Assembly (NCBI GenBank): GCA_965237725.1
Contig: OZ250151.1
Span: 372,001-436,000, forward strand
DNA: 64,000 bases
Direction: 5' to 3'
Source: G965237725 sp965237725
Lineage (GTDB): Bacteria; Pseudomonadota; Gammaproteobacteria; Arenicellales; Poriferihabitantaceae
This document shows, in pieces, positions 45,207 to 55,151 of this stretch (within the stretch, counting starts at the first letter, position 1; every line of letters begins with the position of its first letter). Both the position numbers and the translations under genes were made by a program. A model generated the notes under the pieces. It made no database searches and was not told the DNA's origin. It was given only the letters and a program-made list of their open reading frames with translations.

Positions 45207-46208
45207 TTAATTTGAACGAAACAGGTTTCGAATATTGTAAATCGGTTTGTCCTGGGCTTCGTGATAGGTTCTGGTCATAAGCTCCCCTAGCAATCCTACA
45301 GTTATGAATTGTAAGCCGATAAAAATCAACAAAATACACAACAACAAAAGTGGCCGATCTGAAATTGCCTGATGCAAAAACAATTTCTGATATGTCAGGT
45401 AGATGCCAATCAGTATACCCAGGGAGCTACTCAACATGCCGATGGAGCCAAAAAACTGCAAAGGGCGACTGGAATAGCTCAACAGAAATTTTACCGTTAT
45501 CAAATCCAGGATAACCCGAAACGTTCGAGATATGCCATACTTCGAAACCCCGGCAACTCTTGCCCGATGATTTACTTTAACCTCCGCAATTTTTACGCCC
45601 ATCCAGCTCGCAATTGCCGGGATGAATCGATGCATCTCGCCGTATAACGAAATTTGTTTGGCAACCTCAAACTTGAAGGCTTTCAGCGAGCAACCATAAT
45701 CATGTAGTTTTACGTCGGTTATATATGAAATCAGGCGATTCGCAATTTTTGACGGTAACAATCGAAACCAGTAGCCATCTTTTCGATCAAACCGCCATCC
45801 CGATACCAGATCATAACCCTGATCAATTTTCTCTAATAATTTTGGAATGTCCGCAGGATCATTTTGTCGATCCGCATCCATAGTGATAATGACCTTTCCG
45901 CGAGCCAGATCAAACCCCGCTGCCATTGCAGCAGTTTGACCAAAATTCCTTCTAAATTCTGCGATCACAATACGCGAATCGCTTTTTAGTAAATCGGTAA
46001 GCTTATCCAAAGTATGATCATCACTACCATCATCCACATAGATTACTTCCGCGGACTGCCCAATATCATCGAGGGCTTTGGCAATTTCGGTATGTAATTC
46101 AACGATATTGTCTTCTTCATTAAAAACGGGAAGTACCACTGAAATTTCGAGTTCAGGTTCTTGTGTCTGGTGATATTTGTTATCTTTGTTGTTCACAATA
46201 TTTTTCAC
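45207..46208 (-). CDS. polyprenyl-phosphate glycosyltransferase (GtrB/ArnC type)
   Basis: The 333-aa membrane GT2 enzyme transfers a sugar to undecaprenyl phosphate. The N-terminal GT domain has VVLPVFNEEDN, YVDDGSDD and MDADRQNDP. Two C-terminal transmembrane segments (about 232-258 and 280-310) are typical of GtrB, ArnC and DPM-like proteins. It overlaps rmlA by four bases. The sugar product probably feeds surface polysaccharide modification. Confidence 0.9.
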   Translation of the reverse strand: MKNIVNNKDNKYHQTQEPELEISVVLPVFNEEDNIVELHTEIAKALDDIGQSAEVIYVDDGSDDHTLDKLTDLLKSDSRIVIAEFRRNFGQTAAMAAGFDLARGKVIITMDADRQNDPADIPKLLEKIDQGYDLVSGWRFDRKDGYWFRLLPSKIANRLISYITDVKLHDYGCSLKAFKFEVAKQISLYGEMHRFIPAIASWMGVKIAEVKVNHRARVAGVSKYGISRTFRVILDLITVKFLLSYSSRPLQFFGSIGMLSSSLGILIGIYLTYQKLFLHQAISDRPLLLLCILLIFIGLQFITVGLLGELMTRTYHEAQDKPIYNIRNLFRSN

Positions 46209-47071
46209 TCTTCCAGCAGAATTTTTAAGTAGCGACCATATTCATTTTTAATCAGCTCATCTGCCAGAGCTTCCAGTTGGCTATCATCGATATGTCCCAT
46301 GCGCCAACAAATTTCTTCAGGGCAACAAACCTTGGTTCCCTGTCGTTTTTCGATAGTTTCGATAAACTTTGCAGCATCCAGCAATGAATCATAGGTTCCT
46401 GTATCAAGCCAGGCCATTCCCCGAGTTAACAGTTCAACACTTAGTGTACCATCGTCCAGATAGGTCCGATTTAAGTCGGTTATTTCGAGCTCACCACGTG
46501 CCGAAGGTTTAAGGGACCGGGCACGTTCGCTTACCGTTGAATCATAAAAATACAATCCGGTCACCGCAAATTTAGACTTTGGTTTTTCGGGTTTTTCTTC
46601 AAGATGGTATGCTTTCCCGTTGTCATCAAATGCAACAACGCCATATCTTTCAGGGTCCTTGACCTGGTAGGCAAATACTTTTGCACCCTTTTTTAATTTC
46701 GCTGCGTTTTGCAAACTCTCGGTCAAATGATGACCATAGAAAATATTATCCCCCAGCACCAACGCGCTATTCTGGTTTCCAATAAACTCTGATCCAATTA
46801 TTAATGCCTGGGCCAGACCATCTGGAGAGGGTTGAACTGCATAGGATAAATTGATCCCCCATTTGCTTCCATCGCTTAGTAACTGCTGAAACCGGGGCGT
46901 ATCCTGAGGCGTAGAAATTATTAATATATCCTTTATGCCTGCGAGCAGCAGGACGGATAACGGATAATAAATCATCGGCTTGTCGTAAACCGGTATCAGT
47001 TGTTTGGACACAGCAATTGTCACCGGCCAAAGTCGGGATCCAGAGCCGCCTGCGAGAATGATGCCCCTCAA
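46205..47071 (-). CDS. rmlA: glucose-1-phosphate thymidylyltransferase
   Basis: Makes dTDP-glucose from dTTP and glucose 1-phosphate. The 288-aa length is standard. The nucleotide-binding start is LAGGSGSRLWPVT, followed by SKQLIPVYDKPMIYYPL and the GDNIFYGH and EEKPEKPKS segments. It overlaps rmlB by four bases. rmlC and rmlD are not in the window, so rhamnose is not the certain end product. Confidence 0.96.
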   Translation of the reverse strand: MRGIILAGGSGSRLWPVTIAVSKQLIPVYDKPMIYYPLSVLLLAGIKDILIISTPQDTPRFQQLLSDGSKWGINLSYAVQPSPDGLAQALIIGSEFIGNQNSALVLGDNIFYGHHLTESLQNAAKLKKGAKVFAYQVKDPERYGVVAFDDNGKAYHLEEKPEKPKSKFAVTGLYFYDSTVSERARSLKPSARGELEITDLNRTYLDDGTLSVELLTRGMAWLDTGTYDSLLDAAKFIETIEKRQGTKVCCPEEICWRMGHIDDSQLEALADELIKNEYGRYLKILLEE

Positions 47072-48168
47072 TTTACCGCCCCTTTTCGGGCTGATGAATT
47101 ATTTGATACTGCCCCCAGACGCTGCCCTTTTAATTTGTTATCCGATTGAACCTTTTCCACCCAACTCTGGTTATTCAGATACCACTCTACGGTTTTTCTC
47201 ATGCCGGATTCGAACGTTTCCCGTGGAGACCACGATAGCTCATTTGCAATTCGTGTAGCATCAATGGCATAGCGATGATCGTGTCCTGGTCGATCGGTAA
47301 CAAACTCAATCAGGTCTTCATATTTGTTGCCATTTTTCGATGGCGACATTTCATCCAGTATCTGGCATACCGTTCTTACTACGTCGATATTGGTTCTTTC
47401 CTCATTTCCGCCAACATTGTAACTTCTCCCAATTTCTCCGTAATTCATAATTTTTACCAGTGCAATGGCGTGGTCATCTACGTACAGCCAGTCTCGTACA
47501 TTGCTACCACTACCGTATACCGGAATGGGTGAATTTGACAACGCTTTATCAATAATTACAGGTAATAGTTTTTCCGGATATTGGTAGGGCCCGTAATTGT
47601 TTGAACAATTGGATAATACAACCGGCAGTCCAAAAGTTTCGCACCATGCCCGAACCAGATGATCAGATGATGCTTTGCTTGCAGAATATGGTGAATTGGG
47701 CAAATACGGCGAGTCTTCAGTGAATAATCCTTCGTCTCCAAGGGTTCCAAAAACTTCATCGGTAGAAATATGATGAAACCGAAATGATGCGGCTTTATCA
47801 GAATCAACCATTTCATTTAAATACTGCCGACTGATCTCAAGCAGGTTATAGGTACCCACAATATTGGTCTGAATAAATTCAGCAGGTCCATCGATGGAGC
47901 GATCGACATGAGATTCCGCTGCGAGATGCATTATGGCCCTGGGTTGATGTTTTGAGAAAATATTCGCAATCGCACTTTTGTCACAGATATCATAATGAAC
48001 GAAACTGTATCGAGGATTTCCACCAAATATTTCAGTGGTTGCCTGATTGCCCGCATAGGTCAGTTTATCTACATTCACCACGGCGCAATCGTGTGCGTCC
48101 AGTAAATGACGGATTACTGCAGAGCCTATAAAGCCCGATCCACCAGTGACAACAACGGTGTTATTCAA
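47068..48168 (-). CDS. rmlB: dTDP-glucose 4,6-dehydratase
   Basis: This extended SDR enzyme makes dTDP-4-keto-6-deoxyglucose. NAD loop TGGSGFIGSAV, STDEVFG with the catalytic Asp-Glu pair, and YSASKASSDHLV with Tyr and Lys are present, as is RPSNNYGP-type sequence (SNCSNNYGPYQYPEKL). At 366 aa it is slightly long because of a polar C-terminal tail. Confidence 0.96.
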   Translation of the reverse strand: MNNTVVVTGGSGFIGSAVIRHLLDAHDCAVVNVDKLTYAGNQATTEIFGGNPRYSFVHYDICDKSAIANIFSKHQPRAIMHLAAESHVDRSIDGPAEFIQTNIVGTYNLLEISRQYLNEMVDSDKAASFRFHHISTDEVFGTLGDEGLFTEDSPYLPNSPYSASKASSDHLVRAWCETFGLPVVLSNCSNNYGPYQYPEKLLPVIIDKALSNSPIPVYGSGSNVRDWLYVDDHAIALVKIMNYGEIGRSYNVGGNEERTNIDVVRTVCQILDEMSPSKNGNKYEDLIEFVTDRPGHDHRYAIDATRIANELSWSPRETFESGMRKTVEWYLNNQSWVEKVQSDNKLKGQRLGAVSNNSSARKGAVN

Positions 48169-48241
48169 TTGAAAAATTCCTGCTCATAATATGATTCAGC
48201 GTACTTAATATTAGTATTATTTTTTTCACAATTTTTCAGCT

Positions 48242-49234
48242 TTAACAAAAATGCGTTGACAAATAGTCGAAATACTTTTCAACACCCTGAGTTACATTTT
48301 TCGCTGCTTGGTCGTAGCCTGTACCACGAAGGTTACTCAACTCAGCCTGTGTATAACTTTGATACTTCCCCACCAGCGCTTCTGGCAATGGGATGTAATC
48401 GATCTCACCGCTGGCTGTTGCCTCGGGCAATTCAATTTTATCTTTACCCTGATGGTTGCGCCAACAATTTATCACCGCCAGCGCAACGTCATTGAAACTT
48501 TGACACTTGCCCGTTCCAACATTATAAATGCCGTTGATCTGAGGGTTTTTCAATAAGTACAAATTAACATCGACAACATCGTCCACATAGACAAAATCCC
48601 TGAGTTGACCACCGTCATCATATCCATCTGTCCCGACGAATGGTTTAACCACGCCATTGTCCCGATACTGGTTATAAAAATGCCACGCAACGGATGCCAT
48701 GCGACCTTTGTGAAATTCTCTGGGGCCATAGACATTAAAGTACCTCAGACCGACACATTGAATATCGATAGGGTTTTGATTTCGTATGTAATTGTCAAAC
48801 AAAAGTTTTGACCACGCATAAGCATTCAAAGCAGATTCATTTGCCGTATCTTCAATAAATATAGACCCATCGCCGTAAACCGAAGCTGACGATGCATAAA
48901 TAAATTGTGCTTTGTGCTGCTGGCAAAAGTGGAAAAGTGTCTTCGAATAAGTGAAATTATTATGCAAAACATATTTCCCATCCGTTTCCATGGTATCCGA
49001 GCAGGCACCCTGATGAAAAACCGCACTGACCGGACCGGGTGATCCACCGGTTCGCATCAACTCATAAAACTCGTGTTTATCCAAATAGTCAGAAATTTTA
49101 AGATCGGCCAAATTTTTTATCTTATCGGCGTTGCTCAAATTATCTACAACCAGAATATCACTAATCCCGTCCTGGTTAAGAGACCGAACTATGTTTGAGC
49201 CAATAAACCCCGCCCCGCCGGTTACGATAATCAT
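48242..49234 (-). CDS. hldD: ADP-glyceromanno-heptose 6-epimerase
   Basis: Converts ADP-D-glycero-D-manno-heptose to the L-form used in LPS inner core. The 330-aa SDR enzyme starts IIVTGGAGFIGSNIV, with YAWSKLLFDNY (Tyr, Lys) and RYFNVYGPREFHKGRMASV typical of HldD. It overlaps the heptose kinase gene by four bases, so both steps are coupled. Confidence 0.95.
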   Translation of the reverse strand: MIIVTGGAGFIGSNIVRSLNQDGISDILVVDNLSNADKIKNLADLKISDYLDKHEFYELMRTGGSPGPVSAVFHQGACSDTMETDGKYVLHNNFTYSKTLFHFCQQHKAQFIYASSASVYGDGSIFIEDTANESALNAYAWSKLLFDNYIRNQNPIDIQCVGLRYFNVYGPREFHKGRMASVAWHFYNQYRDNGVVKPFVGTDGYDDGGQLRDFVYVDDVVDVNLYLLKNPQINGIYNVGTGKCQSFNDVALAVINCWRNHQGKDKIELPEATASGEIDYIPLPEALVGKYQSYTQAELSNLRGTGYDQAAKNVTQGVEKYFDYLSTHFC

Positions 49235-50196
49235 GATGAATAGTCCGATTTAATTGCCGCTTTCAACTCATTTCGATTCGCGGTTGCTGTGCCCAATTTT
49301 GAGACGACTATACCTGCCGCACTATTGGCCAACTCCAATGCCACTGACTTTTCCAGTCCTACGGACAAACTCATTGCCATAACCGCAATCACCGTGTCAC
49401 CGGCACCGCTAACGTCATATACTTCTCTGGATCTGGCGGGGATATGAATAGAGCCTTCGTCGGCGTTAAACATAACCATGCCTTTTTCGCTTAAGGTAAT
49501 TAATAAATGACTAAGTTCATTTTGCTTGATTAGATACCGGGCTTTTACGTCCATATCATCATTTCCGACAACCTCCCCGGATACAGATTCAAATTCAGCT
49601 AAATTGGGTGTAATCATAGTGGCGCCTCGATATTTGGAATAATCGTTGCCCTTGGGATCTACCAGTACCGACTTATTTTTGGATTTGGCCAATTTGATTA
49701 ATGCGTCAATCTGGGTTAGTCCGCCCTTGCCGTAATCTGACAAAACCACTGCATCGTGTTTTTCAATTAGCTCTGCATACTTATCTAAAAGTTCTTCTAA
49801 AGCATTCTGGTGTGGTTGGCTTTCAAAATCTGCGCGTAACAACTGCTGATTTCTGGAAATGACCCGAACCTTTATCGTGGTTTTAATGGTCGGGTCGGTA
49901 ATAATTTCGCTGGTAATTCCAGAATCTGTAGAAATCTCTTCCACCCGCTTTCCAGCAACATCATCACCCACAACACTCAAGATCGTACAGCTACCACCCA
50001 ACGCGGTAATATTTCTGGCCACGTTTCCGGCACCACCAATTCGTTCTTCGGTTTCGTTTACCGCAACAACGGGCACCGGCGCCTCGGGGGAAATTCGCTT
50101 TACATCCCCGAGCCAGTATTGATCGAGCATAACATCCCCCACAACCAGCACCCTGGCCTGCTTAAGTTTCTCCAGATTACTGTCGACCGATTCCAT
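49231..50196 (-). CDS. hldA: heptose-7-phosphate kinase (HldA type)
   Basis: The 321-aa PfkB-family kinase phosphorylates D-glycero-beta-D-manno-heptose 7-phosphate. VVGDVMLDQYWLG, GGAGNVARNI and the ATP/anion-hole motif DVSGAGDTVI are present. In E. coli the enzyme (HldE) also carries a C-terminal adenylyltransferase domain; that domain is absent here, so a separate hldC-type gene must exist elsewhere. It overlaps ugd by 20 bp. Confidence 0.9.
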   Translation of the reverse strand: MESVDSNLEKLKQARVLVVGDVMLDQYWLGDVKRISPEAPVPVVAVNETEERIGGAGNVARNITALGGSCTILSVVGDDVAGKRVEEISTDSGITSEIITDPTIKTTIKVRVISRNQQLLRADFESQPHQNALEELLDKYAELIEKHDAVVLSDYGKGGLTQIDALIKLAKSKNKSVLVDPKGNDYSKYRGATMITPNLAEFESVSGEVVGNDDMDVKARYLIKQNELSHLLITLSEKGMVMFNADEGSIHIPARSREVYDVSGAGDTVIAVMAMSLSVGLEKSVALELANSAAGIVVSKLGTATANRNELKAAIKSDYSS

Positions 50197-51502
50197 AATA
50201 TGTCATACCAGTGCTTCTAACTGCATCAGGTGAAAAAATATTCCGACCATCAATAATTACATCACCTTTCATTTTATCCTTGATTATGCCCACATCTGAT
50301 CCACGAAATACGCGCCACTCGGTGACCACCACCAGACAATCAACCCCTTCCAGCGCATCATAGGGCGTGTCGTGGAATAATTTCAGATCATCGCGCTGAC
50401 CATAAATGCGCATCGCTTCCTCGGTGGCAACGGGGTCAAAAGCCTGAACCCTTGCACCCATATCCCACAACGCCTCTATGACCACACGACTCGGTGCATC
50501 GCGCATGTCATCGGTGTCGGGCTTAAACGACAACCCCCAAATTGCAAAGGTTTTGTCAGCTAGATCGGAACCAAAGTGATTAATTATTTTTTCGATGGGC
50601 ACTTGCTTTTGATCCTTGTTTACCGCTTCCACCGCATCCAGTATGCGTGCTTCATAGCCAACTGCCTTTGCGGTTCGGTGTAAAGCCTGCACGTCCTTAG
50701 GAAAACACGAGCCCCCATACCCGCAACCTGGATAAATAAATGAATAGCCAATTCGAGGATCTGCGCCAATACCTACCCTGACGGCTTCAATATCTGCGCC
50801 CAGTCGATCAGCCAGATTAGACATTTCATTCATAAAAGATATTTTTGTCGCCAGCATCGCATTCGCGGTGTACTTGGTAAGTTCCGCTGATGGCACATCC
50901 ATTACAATCAATCTGTCATGATTGCGGTTGAACGGTGCATACAATACGCGCAATTGTTCCAGGGCACGATCGTCGTCAACACCAACAATAATTCGATCAG
51001 GCTTCATAAAATCTTCAACCGCTGCGCCTTCCTTGAGAAATTCTGGATTGGAGACAACACTAAATTCTATGTCCAGTCCCCGTTTTTTCAGTGCCTGACC
51101 AATCGTCTGTTTAACAATTTCGGCTGTGCCCACAGGTACTGTGGACTTGGTCACTACCACTCGGTAGTCGGTTATATATTCACCAATCGATTGCGCAACC
51201 TGTTTCACATATTTTAGATCCGCAGATCCATCTTCATCTGGTGGGGTACCGACAGCTATAAATAAAATTTCTCCATGGGCTACGCCCTGTTTAATGGATG
51301 TTGTAAATGACAGCCGATTAGCGGCAATGTTTTCCTGAACCAGAATATCTAGGCCCGGTTCATAAATCGGCATCACCCCATTTAGAAGATGATCAATTTT
51401 TTTCTGATCGGTATCGACACATAATACATTGTTTCCGGTTTCCGCCAAACAGGTGCCCGAAACCAGACCAACATATCCGGTACCAACAACAGTAATATTC
51501 AT
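50177..51502 (-). CDS. ugd: UDP-glucose 6-dehydrogenase
   Basis: Oxidises UDP-glucose to UDP-glucuronate, a precursor of LPS, capsule or aminoarabinose. The NAD loop is VVGTGYVGLVSGTCLAETG, with a conserved STVPVGTA and the catalytic Cys in GCGYGGSCFPKD. The 441-aa length is standard. It is the first gene of the sugar operon after lapB and overlaps hldA. Confidence 0.96.
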   Translation of the reverse strand: MNITVVGTGYVGLVSGTCLAETGNNVLCVDTDQKKIDHLLNGVMPIYEPGLDILVQENIAANRLSFTTSIKQGVAHGEILFIAVGTPPDEDGSADLKYVKQVAQSIGEYITDYRVVVTKSTVPVGTAEIVKQTIGQALKKRGLDIEFSVVSNPEFLKEGAAVEDFMKPDRIIVGVDDDRALEQLRVLYAPFNRNHDRLIVMDVPSAELTKYTANAMLATKISFMNEMSNLADRLGADIEAVRVGIGADPRIGYSFIYPGCGYGGSCFPKDVQALHRTAKAVGYEARILDAVEAVNKDQKQVPIEKIINHFGSDLADKTFAIWGLSFKPDTDDMRDAPSRVVIEALWDMGARVQAFDPVATEEAMRIYGQRDDLKLFHDTPYDALEGVDCLVVVTEWRVFRGSDVGIIKDKMKGDVIIDGRNIFSPDAVRSTGMTYYGIGRQ

Positions 51503-51546
51503 AGTTCGTTATTATTCTAAATCTAAAATTATTAAAATAGGTTCAA

Positions 51547-51601
51547 CCGATGTTAAGGGCCGATGTTAATGGGCCGATGTTAATGGGCCGATGTTAATGG
51601 G
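51547..51601. repeat. 14-bp tandem repeat at lapB 3' end
   Basis: Three exact 14-bp units CCGATGTTAATGGG (51560, 51574, 51588) follow a 13-bp variant at 51547. The last unit contains the lapB stop codon. The array lies between lapB and ugd and may vary in copy number by slippage. Confidence 0.85.
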
Positions 51602-52790
51602 CATGATGCAGCTGATCAGCAGCCAGGGACGGTCGGTGCCCTATATGGCGTTGAACCGTACCCCATCCTTTGCACCCTGGACATTGCCAGTGAAGCGCAT
51701 TACTCTGAAAACCACATTGCCTGCAATTGTAATTTCGACCAGATTCAATTACTTCTGAAAGAAGATCAGCCAACAATGAGTAATCTTTATCCTCTCGACT
51801 GACATTGGAATCTCCGGTGCGGCTTTTCATTAATTGATACAAACTCTCCAGACTGGGGTATTGACGGACCAAATCCAGTAATAATGTCTGTGCGGCTTTT
51901 TTCCCATTTTCACTGCCAGTAAGTTCAACCAGGGTGGCGATGATTCTTGGATCTGGATTTTTATCCAGAGCTGATACGAGAAACTGGTTAAAGGAGTTAC
52001 CGTCATTCAACTCAGCATAACTATTGGAAATATGACCGACAACTTCACCCAGGGCTTCAGGTGCCCAATATTCCAGACCACGCCAAATAGCGATTGCGTT
52101 GGTGTGATTGCCACGCATGGATGCTAATCGTCCGGACTGGATTACCGCACGGATACAACGTGCATGCTTTCGAAATGCAGACTCCAGATACTTATCTGCA
52201 GCCTGGTTATTTCCCTCGGTGATCGCTAATTCTGCGAGCTCGCAATAATAATGCGCTATGGTCTCAGAATAGTCCTGATCCACCAGCTTATCGATTTGTT
52301 CACATATGAGAACTGCATTTTGCCACTCTTTTTCCTGATCATATATTTGCAGTAAAAACCGCCATGCCTGTTCCTTATATTCCTGTACCTGCTGCAACTC
52401 CCGGAATAAATTTTCCGCACGGTCAAACAATCCAGCTTTAAAATAATCCTGGGCCAACTCAAAAAGAGCTAATGACCGCAGACTGTCATCAAGATCGGTT
52501 CGGGCGACCAGATTTTGGTGAATGTGGGTAGCGCGATCAATTTCCCCCTGACGTCGGAACAAATTACCCAAAGCCATGTGCATCTCTATGGTGTCGGAAT
52601 CAACTTCCACTACTTCTAAAAACACCCGCAACGCTTTGTCTGGCTGCTCATTGAGCAAAAAACTCAGCCCCTTGAAATAGGCTTCGGGTAAATTTCCGGT
52701 TTTCGGCTGATTGCCTTTATCGTAAACCGCCATTATCCAGCCACCTGCAGCAGCCAGGGGGAGAAGCAGTAATAACCAGATAGGATCCAT
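51594..52790 (-). CDS. lapB: LPS assembly protein B
   Basis: LapB (YciM) is an inner-membrane TPR protein that directs FtsH to degrade LpxC and so controls LPS synthesis. An N-terminal membrane anchor (WLLLLLPLAAAGGWIM) is followed by about 300 residues of TPR helices and a C-terminal rubredoxin-like metal knuckle (CRQCGF ... CPGCKGWG). The 398-aa length is normal. It follows lapA after 62 bp. Its closeness to heptose and ugd genes groups LPS control with LPS sugar synthesis. Confidence 0.95.
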   Translation of the reverse strand: MDPIWLLLLLPLAAAGGWIMAVYDKGNQPKTGNLPEAYFKGLSFLLNEQPDKALRVFLEVVEVDSDTIEMHMALGNLFRRQGEIDRATHIHQNLVARTDLDDSLRSLALFELAQDYFKAGLFDRAENLFRELQQVQEYKEQAWRFLLQIYDQEKEWQNAVLICEQIDKLVDQDYSETIAHYYCELAELAITEGNNQAADKYLESAFRKHARCIRAVIQSGRLASMRGNHTNAIAIWRGLEYWAPEALGEVVGHISNSYAELNDGNSFNQFLVSALDKNPDPRIIATLVELTGSENGKKAAQTLLLDLVRQYPSLESLYQLMKSRTGDSNVSREDKDYSLLADLLSEVIESGRNYNCRQCGFQSNALHWQCPGCKGWGTVQRHIGHRPSLAADQLHHAH

Positions 52791-52852
52791 GTTTAAGCTA
52801 ATAGATTAATATGCCTTGAAAACAGACTTTCAACCAAGGTTACCTGGCAAAT

Positions 52853-53128
52853 CTATAAACCCGAGGATTCCAGGCCTTTAAGTTCTATTTTTGTGAGTTC
52901 TTTTTTTGCTTTAGACAACTCACGTCTGACTTTCAGGGATGAAAACAGACTTACAAAATAACCAGAAAATGCGCCAACAACTAATGTGCATAACAGCAAC
53001 AAAGACAAATTAACTTCTTTATGGAAGGACAAATAATTGAGCTCCACCAGCTGGTTATTCATATAAGTAAATGTAAGCCCAATAAATACCGACACTAAAA
53101 TTACTACAACATACAGAAATTTCATCAT
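52853..53128 (-). CDS. lapA: LapA-domain inner membrane protein
   Basis: The 91-aa DUF1049 (YciS) protein has two transmembrane segments (about 4-25 and 41-63) and a basic, helical cytoplasmic tail (VRRELSKAKKELTKIE). It partners with LapB in LPS regulation. It lies five bases after ihfB, the conserved order. Confidence 0.9.
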   Translation of the reverse strand: MMKFLYVVVILVSVFIGLTFTYMNNQLVELNYLSFHKEVNLSLLLLCTLVVGAFSGYFVSLFSSLKVRRELSKAKKELTKIELKGLESSGL

Positions 53129-53133
53129 GTCTG

Positions 53134-53463
53134 TTATTCAGTATTGTGTCGATTTACTCTTTTGCGTAAATTTGCACCGGGTTTGAAATGGGGTACGTAT
53201 TTTTCCGGGACGTGGACATTGTCACCGGTTTTTGGATTGCGTCCAATTCTCGGTGGTCTATAGTGCAGAGTCATACTGCCAAATCCACGAATTTCGATAC
53301 GTTCGCCATTGGCTAAAGCTGAAGCCATTCTATCCAGTATGCTATTTACCGCCAGTTCTACGTCGGTTTCAGACAATTGTGGTTGATCAGCAGTGATATA
53401 TGCAACCAACTCTGACTTGGTCAGAGTTGGTTGCTCTTGTTGTTGATTATTATCTGCAGGCAT
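53134..53463 (-). CDS. ihfB: integration host factor subunit beta
   Basis: This partner of IHF-alpha has the core LTKSELV (14-20), IRGFGSMTLHYRPPR and the DNA-contacting GRNPKTGDNV (74-83). The 109-aa protein carries a polar N-terminal extension of about 13 residues (PADNNQQQEQ) compared with E. coli. It is located 11 bp after rpsA, the standard position. Confidence 0.95.
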   Translation of the reverse strand: MPADNNQQQEQPTLTKSELVAYITADQPQLSETDVELAVNSILDRMASALANGERIEIRGFGSMTLHYRPPRIGRNPKTGDNVHVPEKYVPHFKPGANLRKRVNRHNTE

Positions 53464-53474
53464 TCGGAATTTAT

Positions 53475-55151
53475 TTAAGAAGACTGTTTATCCAACTGTT
53501 CCTTCAGTTTATCACCTAATGTCACGCCACTCACGCTTGATTCTCGTGAATATTCCTGGGTAACTTCATCTTCCAGCTCCAAATCCCGTACTTTTATTGA
53601 CAATGAAATCTTGCGATCTTTACGTTCAATGCTGGTAATTTTAGCTTCGATCTCTTCACCTTCTTTGAGAACCGTACGGGCATCTTCGATTCGATCTCTT
53701 GAAATCTCTGACGCACGTAAATAGCCCTCAACATTGGGAATAAGCTCAACTACGGCGCCTTTTGCGGTTACTTCTTTAATTGTACCGGTTACGGTACTGC
53801 CTTTACCATTTTCTGTGACGTATCCAGAGAATGGGTCTTCGGTAGATTGCTTTAACCCAAGAGAAATTCTTTCTCTTTCAGCATCAACTGCGAGTACAAC
53901 AACGGTCAATTCATCGCCTTTCTTATAGTCCGTTACCACGTCTTCACCCTGTTTCTCCCAGGATAAATCGGATAGGTGAACCAGACCATCAATTCCGCCA
54001 TCGACGCCAATAAACACACCGAAATCAGTAATTGAACGAATTTTTCCGGTAATAACATCGCCTTTCTTATGGGTCGAAGCAAACTCTTCCCAGGGGTTAG
54101 CGCTACACTGCTTCATGCCCAGAGAAATTCGTCTTCTTTCTGGATCAATATCCAGCACCATAACCTCGACTTCATCGCCTACATGGCAAATTTTGCCGGG
54201 ATGGACGTTTTTATTGGTCCAGTCCATTTCAGACAGGTGAACCAGACCTTCAACACCCTCTTCCAGTTCCACAAATGCACCATAGTCGGTGAGATTGGTC
54301 ACTTTACCGAAGATTCGGGTATTTACCGGATAACGTCGAACCAGGTCTAGCCATGGATCCTCACCCAGTTGTTTCAACCCTAAGGAAACCCGGCATTGCT
54401 CTTTATCGAATTTGAGTACCCGTGCTTCAATTTCTTCACCAACGGTCAATACTTCCGATGGATGTTTGACTCTTTTCCAGGCTAAATCGGTGATATGGAG
54501 CAGGCCATCGAGGCCACCCAAATTCACAAACGCACCGTAGTCTGTGAGGTTTTTTACGATGCCCTTTACAATTTGACCTTCTTCCAAAGAATCCAGTAAT
54601 TTTTCCCGCTCTTCGGTAAGCTCGTTTTCAACAATGGCCCGCCGTGAAACAACGATATTATTTCGTGGCTGATCAAGTTTGATAATTTTGAAGTCCAGTT
54701 CTCTGCCTTCGATATAGGCTGAATCCTTGACTGGCCGAACATCAACCAGAGATCCGGGCAGGAATGCACGCAGACCGTTAATGTCTACGGTAAATCCACC
54801 TTTTACTTTCCCGGTAATAACGCCAATAATAATTTCACTATTATCATGGGCTTTACCCAATTCGGTCCAGGCTCGAGCCCGCATTGCGCGTTCTCTGGAC
54901 ATTTTAGTATTGCCAGTACCATCTTCTACGGCTTCGAGGGCAACCTCTACCTGATCGCCCACTTTTACGGTGAGTTCCCCGGCGGCATTTTTAAATTCAT
55001 CTGCAGGAATTTCTGCATCAGATTTCAGCCCAGCACTAACAATTACATAGTCATCATTGGCCTCAACAACATCGCCAATGATTAATTCACCAGGCCGCAT
55101 AACAACGCTGGCCAGGTTCTCTTCTAATAAGGTCGCAAAATCTTCAGTCAT
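53475..55151 (-). CDS. rpsA: 30S ribosomal protein S1
   Basis: S1 brings mRNA to the 30S subunit. At 558 aa it matches E. coli length, with six S1 repeats; the middle ones show GAFVNLGGLDGLLHITDL, GAFVELEEGVEGLVHLSEM and GVFIGVDGGIDGLVHLSDL. The repeat spacing is regular at about 87 residues. A 408-bp gap separates it from cmk and should carry its promoter and autoregulatory leader. Confidence 0.97.
   Translation of the reverse strand: MTEDFATLLEENLASVVMRPGELIIGDVVEANDDYVIVSAGLKSDAEIPADEFKNAAGELTVKVGDQVEVALEAVEDGTGNTKMSRERAMRARAWTELGKAHDNSEIIIGVITGKVKGGFTVDINGLRAFLPGSLVDVRPVKDSAYIEGRELDFKIIKLDQPRNNIVVSRRAIVENELTEEREKLLDSLEEGQIVKGIVKNLTDYGAFVNLGGLDGLLHITDLAWKRVKHPSEVLTVGEEIEARVLKFDKEQCRVSLGLKQLGEDPWLDLVRRYPVNTRIFGKVTNLTDYGAFVELEEGVEGLVHLSEMDWTNKNVHPGKICHVGDEVEVMVLDIDPERRRISLGMKQCSANPWEEFASTHKKGDVITGKIRSITDFGVFIGVDGGIDGLVHLSDLSWEKQGEDVVTDYKKGDELTVVVLAVDAERERISLGLKQSTEDPFSGYVTENGKGSTVTGTIKEVTAKGAVVELIPNVEGYLRASEISRDRIEDARTVLKEGEEIEAKITSIERKDRKISLSIKVRDLELEDEVTQEYSRESSVSGVTLGDKLKEQLDKQSS

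Noticed and set aside
51547..51601. CRISPR array
   Set aside because: The units are only 14 bp and directly adjacent, without spacers; no cas genes are present.
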